Positions 15,038 to 18,758 of a stretch of DNA of 18,758 nucleotides are shown one piece after another. Source of the DNA: Methanobrevibacter sp. (GTDB lineage Archaea; Methanobacteriota; Methanobacteria; Methanobacteriales; Methanobacteriaceae); NCBI GenBank assembly GCA_016838945.1, contig JADLKP010000020.1, positions 1 through 18,758 of the forward strand, written 5' to 3'. The notes beneath the pieces are model-generated. The model was not told the DNA's origin. It was given only the letters and a program-made list of their open reading frames with translations, and did no database searches. The first letter of the stretch is position 1. Every line of letters starts with the position of its first letter. The translations under genes and the position numbers were made by a program.

Positions 15038-15132
15038 ATTTTAATTCTTAAAATAAAATTCCATAATCATAGTATTGAATAAAAACCATTTTAATTTTTA
15101 AAATAAAATTCTATAATCATAGTATTGAATAA
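15038..15132 (-). repeat. 50-bp-period tandem duplication of the thiC promoter
   Basis: Copy 1 (15038-15082) and copy 2 (15088-15132) are 45 bases each and differ at two positions. Each holds a minus-strand TATA-like TTTTATTTTAA and, just upstream of it, a 23-bp imperfect dyad (15058-15080 and 15108-15130). The dyad's arms share the pattern ATTCnATAnT. The copy nearest thiC is placed correctly to drive it. The remaining spacer to 15300 shows nothing recognisable. Confidence 0.8.
15048..15058 (-). promoter_or_regulatory. Candidate thiC TATA box
   Basis: Minus-strand TTTTATTTTAA lies about 40 bases before the ATG, predicting a start near 15027 and a leader just long enough for the ribosome binding site. 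The dyad 15058-15080 abuts its upstream edge. Confidence 0.45.
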
Positions 15133-15312
15133 TCATATCAAATAATTTATATCATACTAAGTTATGTCATTTATTATTTAATTAATTTGTTATAACATAT
15201 GCTTAATAATTAAATTAATTAAAATGATAAAATAAGATGCTAATTAATGAAAAAATAGCTCAAAAAGATGAAAATAGAAAAAGTCAAGGAATATTAAAAA
15301 ATAAAAAAAGTC

Positions 15313-15371
15313 CAAATATTAAAAAAAATAAAAAAAGAAAAAAATAATTGAAAAATAAGATTTTCAATTAT
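15313..15371 (-). terminator. Hairpin plus poly-U terminator of the SDR gene
   Basis: On the minus strand an 11-bp perfect stem (15344-15354 with 15361-15371, 6-base loop) is followed at once by T-runs of six to eight. The stop codon (15368-15370) lies inside the stem. This looks like a bacterial intrinsic terminator. Confidence 0.7.
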
Positions 15372-16138
15372 ATACAGGTGTATCCACCGTCAACAGCAAT
15401 TGATTGTCCGGTCACATAACCAGATTTAGGGGATGCTAAGTATACAACGGTTGAATCTAATTCACCATCTACACCAGATCTTCCAACAGGAACAACGGTT
15501 TTAGTGTATGCTTTGTATTCTTCAGTTTCTAATAAATCAATTGTCAATTCAGTTGGGAAGGTACCTGGGCAGATTGCGTTTACAGTAATGTTGTATTTTG
15601 CCCATTCTGCTGCTAATTGTCTTGTGAGGTTTACTACACCACCTTTTGCTGCTGCATATGGGGAAGTTGGGGTTGCCATGGTTCCTACTAAACCAAACAT
15701 GGATGCAGTGTTGATGATTCTTCCGTATTTTTGTGGAATCATAGCTTTTTTAGCTACTTCTCTGGACATTTTGAAAGTACCAGTAAGGTCCACATCTACA
15801 GTTTTGTTCCATTCATCATCACTTAATAATTCTGCTTCTTTTGTTGCACCGTATCCTGCGTTGTTGTGGAGAATGTCAATTCTTCCAAAGTGGTCCATGA
15901 CTTCTGCTACACATTTTTCTACACTTTCAGTATCGGTTACATCACAAACTACACCAATGCAGTCCACACCAAGTTCTTTAATTTCTTCTGCTACTTGATT
16001 TAATTTTTCTTGTCTTCTTCCAGTTACTACAACGTCTGCACCATATCTTGCATATGCTTTTGCCATTTGTACTCCAATACCGGAGGATGCACCGCTTACA
16101 ACAGCAACTTGTCCTTGTAAATTAAATAAATCATTCAT
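15368..16138 (-). CDS. SDR-family oxidoreductase
   Basis: A 256-residue classical short-chain dehydrogenase/reductase. The Rossmann motif SGASSGIG (15-22) binds the dinucleotide. TGRR (39-42) after the second strand, with arginines instead of an acidic residue, suggests NADP(H). NNAG is at 92-95. Catalytic Ser146, Tyr161 and Lys165 are present, while the usual tetrad asparagine is aspartate (Asp117 in VDVDLTG). The C-terminus VTGQSIAVDGG is typical. It resembles gluconate 5-dehydrogenase and 3-oxoacyl reductase relatives; the substrate is unknown. The frame opens at 16162, but GGAGATGA five bases before the ATG at 16138 marks the start. It is transcribed alone, with a TATA box near 16205-16212 and a strong hairpin terminator. 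Similarity to bacterial SDRs hints at transfer but base use gives no clear sign. Confidence 0.88.
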   Translation of the reverse strand: MNDLFNLQGQVAVVSGASSGIGVQMAKAYARYGADVVVTGRRQEKLNQVAEEIKELGVDCIGVVCDVTDTESVEKCVAEVMDHFGRIDILHNNAGYGATKEAELLSDDEWNKTVDVDLTGTFKMSREVAKKAMIPQKYGRIINTASMFGLVGTMATPTSPYAAAKGGVVNLTRQLAAEWAKYNITVNAICPGTFPTELTIDLLETEEYKAYTKTVVPVGRSGVDGELDSTVVYLASPKSGYVTGQSIAVDGGYTCI

Positions 16139-16204
16139 TTTTTCATCTCCATTGATAACCATTTTAAGGTCATCACTTTGTAAATAATATTATGTTTTTC
16201 TTAA

Positions 16205-16212
16205 CTTATAAA
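16205..16212 (-). promoter_or_regulatory. TATA box for the SDR gene
   Basis: The minus strand reads TTTATAAG about 70 bases before the ATG, predicting a leader of roughly 40 bases. The spacer 16213-16424 holds nothing else recognisable. Confidence 0.45.
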
Positions 16213-16425
16213 CTTAATACATTTCATTATTTCTAAATTTAACTAGGTTAAATTAGATATTTTTTAAAATTTTTTATGTTTTTGTATAATATTTTTAAAA
16301 TTTTATTAAATGTTGTTCATTTGTCAAACTTAACTTTAAACAAACCCTCATTAAACATTACATAATTGGAAACATATATCCCAATTAACACCAAAAAATC
16401 AATTATTTTCAATAAAGGCGAATAA

Positions 16426-16458
16426 AAAAAATAGTGTAAAAAACGATTTGATAAAATC
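16426..16458 (-). terminator. Small hairpin plus T-runs after the CDF gene
   Basis: A 5-bp stem GATTT/AAATC with a 4-base loop (16445-16458) is followed on the minus strand by runs of six and eight T, about 65 bases after the CDF stop. The stem is short; the T-runs carry most of the support. Confidence 0.45.
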
Positions 16459-16521
16459 AACCATCATAAAAAAAATAAGAAAAGTTTGAAAATGATTTAA
16501 TCAAACATCTAAAATCCAATA

Positions 16522-17622
16522 TTAATCACTATAATCTGCATCTAATATTGCATCAAATTGATAATTCGGATATTTAGCTCTGATTTCTTCCAATACTTTC
16601 TCTTTTACTTCACCACGATTTGCATCAAAATCAACGATTAGATCAAAAGTGATTAAATTAATATCCTCATCCAGATAGAACCCATGCATTTGCAATATTT
16701 CCGGATATTTTGAAACAATTTCCATAAGACTATCCTTAATCCCTTTTGCTTCTTCAGTATCTGCATTGGAGGCATAAATTCCAACTGTAAGTATGATTCC
16801 AAACTCTTCATAAATAGCATATAAAATACTTCTGGTCAACTTATGAATTTCCTTTGCAGTCAAATCATCACGCAATTCAACATGAACAGATCCCATGAGT
16901 TGGGTTGGGCCATAATTATGCAAAGTCAAATCGTAAACACCCAATACTTCATCAAATTCACTTATTCTATCCTTAAGCTTGTCAGTTATCTCATTGTCTA
17001 CACGAGTACCTATCATACTGCTTAATGTTTCAGACAACATTTCAATAGCTGCCTTTATGATGACAAATGCAATAATGGTTCCTAAAATACCTTCCAGACT
17101 AATGTTCCAGATTAAACTGATAATAGCTGCAACCACTGTAGATAAGGAGAGGATTGCATCAAACAGTGCATCACTTCCAGATGCAACCAAGGACTGTGAA
17201 TTTATTTCCTTTCCTTTTCCTTTAACGTATCGTCCTAAAAGGAACTTGACAACCACCGCTACTGCAATTATGAATATTGAAACAAATGTGTAGTCTGCAA
17301 GGACAGGATGAAATATCTTAGGAACAGATTCCTCCAAAGCAGTTATACCTGCAAGCAAAACAATTACAGAAATGATTACAGAAGAAAAGTATTCTATTCT
17401 GCCATAACCATAAGGATGATCCTTATCTGGAGCCTTACCCGCCAATTTAGTCCCAATAATTGTAATGATTGAAGATAATGCATCGGTTAAATTATTAACT
17501 GCATCCAATGTGATTGCAATACTGTTTACCAATATCCCAATGGTTGCCTTGAATGCAACAAGAATTAAATTTACCACTATTCCAATAATGCTAGTTCTTA
17601 CAATAATCTTATCCCTTTCCAT
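16522..17622 (-). CDS. Cation diffusion facilitator transporter
   Basis: A 366-residue metal efflux antiporter of the CDF family: six membrane helices (about residues 10-215), then a cytoplasmic ferredoxin-like domain. The family signature is visible around helix 2 (SIAITLDAVNNLTDALSS) and in DKDHPYGYGRIEY. The transport-site residues appear as Asn43-x3-Asp47 in helix 2 and Asp151-x3-Asp155 in helix 5. Zinc exporters usually have histidine at one or both first positions, so this Asn/Asp/Asp/Asp set points to manganese (or iron) rather than zinc; this is inference. The C-terminal region from about 280 is longer than in many relatives, suggesting an extra domain. GTGAGGA five bases before the ATG at 17622 fixes the start; the open frame extends eight codons further. 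It may protect against excess metal. A phased repeat array abuts its promoter. Confidence 0.9.
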   Translation of the reverse strand: MERDKIIVRTSIIGIVVNLILVAFKATIGILVNSIAITLDAVNNLTDALSSIITIIGTKLAGKAPDKDHPYGYGRIEYFSSVIISVIVLLAGITALEESVPKIFHPVLADYTFVSIFIIAVAVVVKFLLGRYVKGKGKEINSQSLVASGSDALFDAILSLSTVVAAIISLIWNISLEGILGTIIAFVIIKAAIEMLSETLSSMIGTRVDNEITDKLKDRISEFDEVLGVYDLTLHNYGPTQLMGSVHVELRDDLTAKEIHKLTRSILYAIYEEFGIILTVGIYASNADTEEAKGIKDSLMEIVSKYPEILQMHGFYLDEDINLITFDLIVDFDANRGEVKEKVLEEIRAKYPNYQFDAILDADYSD

Positions 17623-17685
17623 AAAATTCCTCACAGATAATAACAATAATTATAATTAAAATATTTAATTATATTTCTATTATCC

Positions 17686-17695
17686 ATATATATAA
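17686..17695 (-). promoter_or_regulatory. TATA box for the CDF gene
   Basis: The minus strand reads TTATATATAT about 65 bases before the ATG, predicting a start near 17660. The 11-bp array begins five bases upstream of it, in the BRE position. Confidence 0.5.
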
Positions 17696-17700
17696 GTTAT

Positions 17701-17788
17701 CATTAATTCATCCTTAACTTACCCTTAATTCCTCCTTAACTTACCCTTAATTCCTCCTTAACTTACCCTTAAGTCATCCTTAAATCTT
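17701..17788. repeat. Eight 11-bp tandem units abutting the CDF promoter
   Basis: Units begin at 17701, 17712, 17723, 17734, 17745, 17756, 17767 and 17778. Seven begin with CCTTAA and the first with CATTAA. CCTTAACTTAC and CCTTAATTCCT alternate in the middle, giving a 22-bp higher-order repeat. One unit equals about one helical turn, so the same face recurs. The array lies immediately upstream of the CDF TATA box and about 375 bases from the MarR start. It is not a CRISPR: no spacers. Confidence 0.9.
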
Positions 17789-17852
17789 GTATCGATAGTG
17801 GAGGGTTCCTAAAACAAATGGACCGAATCCATTCAACAAATTCGTGAGAGGA
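17769..17852 (-). pseudogene. Possible coding remnant or structured RNA in a GC-richer island
   Basis: Directly beyond the 11-bp array lies an island clearly richer in GC than the spacer. Its minus strand is open for 27 codons with protein-like content (EFVEWIRSICF and NPPLSIQDLRM) but has no start codon, and it ends within the repeat array. Alternatively the island is an RNA: AATGGA and TCCATT (17818-17834) form a perfect 6-bp hairpin with loop CCGAA, and AATCTT with AGGATT could close an outer stem. I do not recognise either. The rest of the spacer to 18090 is plain AT-rich DNA. Confidence 0.3.
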
Positions 17853-18093
17853 TTAATTAAATAAAATAATAAAAAAATGAAAAAAGTCAACCTAAAAAAG
17901 TTACATTGGTTAAAAAAATCAAAAATAATTAAAAAATTAATCAAATTTAATTAAAAAACATGTGAAAAGTTAAGAAAAAACAATAAATAAATGAATAAAA
18001 CTATAAAATAAAAAAATAATTTGAAATAAACAAATATAAAAAATGAATAAATATGTACACTAATGTAAAAAATTTTCATTAATTTATGTATAT

Positions 18094-18126
18094 ATTCAAT
18101 TTATCAATACATTTATATATATTGAA
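18094..18126 (+). promoter_or_regulatory. TATA box with overlapping inverted repeats, likely autoregulatory operator
   Basis: TTTATATATA at 18112-18121 is a TATA box 45 bases before the MarR start. TCAATA (18104-18109) and TATTGA (18120-18125) form a 22-bp dyad across it. A further TTCAAT (18095-18100) pairs with ATTGAA (18121-18126). MarR proteins usually bind such dyads and repress their own gene; here that would block TBP. Confidence 0.5.
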
Positions 18127-18165
18127 AGGTATACTAATTAACACAGTCAAGTTTGAGGGTAAACT

Positions 18166-18621
18166 ATGAGAAAAGATTCTGTATTTAATGATGAAAAGAG
18201 TTATCTCAATTCATGGTATAAAATAAAAAAAGGGTTTAGTGAGTTCTTTAAAGAACAAAGCAAAGACTTAAAAATCAATCCTGCCGAAGCAATGTTTTTA
18301 TCAAAAATTTATTATAACGATGGGGCAAGTCAAAGAGAAATTGCATATGACCTAATCGTTTCCGAAGCAAACATTACAAAAACATTTAAGAAACTAGAAT
18401 CAAAGGAATTGGTTTATAAAACCATTGATGAAACCAATAATGCTCGCCGCAATTTACATTTAACTGAAAAGGGAGAAAAGACCTTTGAAAAATGTATTGA
18501 AATATTTAAAGAATTTGATTCAGTCCTATTTGATGGATTGACTGAAGGGCAAATATGCCAAATGGAAGACCAATTAAAGAAAGTTGCAGACAAATCTTTA
18601 AGTCTTACAAAAGAAAAATAG
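18166..18621 (+). CDS. MarR-family transcriptional regulator
   Basis: A 151-residue winged helix-turn-helix regulator. The N-terminal helix (about 10-33) and C-terminal helices (about 105-148) would form the dimer interface. The DNA-binding core runs from SQREIAYDLIVSEANITKTF (helices 2 and 3, residues about 55-74) through KLESKELVYKT to the wing DETNNARRNLHLTEKG (88-103). Size and layout match MarR. Such proteins dimerise, bind short dyads and respond to phenolic compounds, oxidants or metals; the ligand here is unknown. There are no cysteines in the reading helix; the few cysteines lie near the C-terminus. GAGGG six bases before the ATG sets the start. The target may be the gene itself or one beyond the window. 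It is divergent from the CDF gene but over 500 bases away. Confidence 0.9.
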   Translation: MRKDSVFNDEKSYLNSWYKIKKGFSEFFKEQSKDLKINPAEAMFLSKIYYNDGASQREIAYDLIVSEANITKTFKKLESKELVYKTIDETNNARRNLHLTEKGEKTFEKCIEIFKEFDSVLFDGLTEGQICQMEDQLKKVADKSLSLTKEK

Positions 18622-18654
18622 AATATCTCTTAAAACGCTAAACCATAATCATCT

Positions 18655-18727
18655 TATTTTAATTCATTTATTTAGTTTATTTTTTCTTAAAAATTAGCAC
18701 GGCAAATTTAATACTATTTTTAAAAAA
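18655..18727 (+). terminator. T-rich terminator region after the MarR gene
   Basis: The spacer after the MarR stop carries T-runs (18656-18660, 18677-18686, 18716-18721) without a clear stem, in line with archaeal U-tract termination. No gene is seen up to the window end. Confidence 0.4.
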
Positions 18728-18758
18728 AAACTTTTAAAAAAAAAAGAAAATAAGGTTA

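Noticed and set aside
15013..15367. TPP riboswitch upstream of thiC
   Set aside because: The conserved CTGAGA and ACC-type core elements are not present on the minus strand, and the predicted leader is only about 15 bases.
15504..15998. Long plus-strand open frame antisense to the SDR gene (similar ones lie antisense to glmU, ligase, thiC and M14-like genes)
   Set aside because: It lies wholly opposite a gene with clear family motifs, lacks a ribosome binding site and has no recognisable domain; it is a shadow of codon bias.
16317..16460. Minus-strand 47-codon frame with a TTG start and one hydrophobic helix
   Set aside because: No ribosome binding site, and it overlaps the likely CDF terminator. 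Its Phe/Leu/Ile/Tyr richness is what T-rich spacer DNA yields by chance.

Overview
The window looks like chromosomal DNA of a methanogenic archaeon of the order Methanobacteriales, most likely Methanobrevibacter. Intergenic DNA is extremely AT-rich. Genes are preceded by GGTGAT/GAGG-type ribosome binding sites and TATA-like boxes of archaeal type. The gene set includes an archaeal ATP-dependent DNA ligase, an archaeal GlmM/GlmU pair, short archaeal-type ThiC, and a GlmU-like fused nucleotidyltransferase/left-handed beta-helix protein. The genus is inferred from style and content, not from a marker gene.

Layout. 1-128: tandem A-tract array at the 3' side of a small rubredoxin gene (129-290, minus) that is easy to miss. 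457-591: a possible gene remnant. 608-1966 (minus): GtrA-family membrane protein plus a GT2 glycosyltransferase with two membrane helices, a likely lipid-linked sugar synthase/flippase pair. 1967-2667: 0.7 kb of AT-rich divergent intergenic DNA. 2668-7998 (plus): GlmU-like enzyme, gamma-carbonic-anhydrase-like protein, HisC, an NrdG2-like radical SAM activase, and an ASCH-TPR fusion protein. 8302-15012 (minus): two tandem M14-like metallo-carboxypeptidase/deacylase paralogues, GlmM, a membrane-anchored OB-fold protein with a probable ATT start, DNA ligase, and ThiC. 15368-17622 (minus): an SDR oxidoreductase and a cation diffusion facilitator. 18166-18621 (plus): a MarR-type regulator.

How the genes fit together. 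GlmM and GlmU supply the last steps to UDP-GlcNAc, needed for pseudomurein and surface glycans. The GtrA/GT2 pair and the membrane-anchored M14-like protein may also act at the cell envelope (inference). HisC, ThiC, ligase and NrdG-like activase are housekeeping. Rubredoxin, SDR, CDF transporter and MarR protein suggest redox and metal handling.

The most unusual signal is non-coding. Three short tandem arrays have a pitch of one DNA helical turn: 10/11-bp alternating A-tract units at 1-93, seven 11-bp units ending in the TATA box of hisC (4684-4760), and eight 11-bp units abutting the TATA box of the CDF transporter (17701-17788). A fourth repeat, of 50-bp period, duplicates the thiC promoter and a 23-bp imperfect dyad. 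At protein level the points worth following are the ASCH-TPR fusion with a YqfB-like K/T/E set, the anchored and unanchored M14-like pair, the ATT-start OB-fold protein, and altered residues in rubredoxin, ThiC and the SDR.
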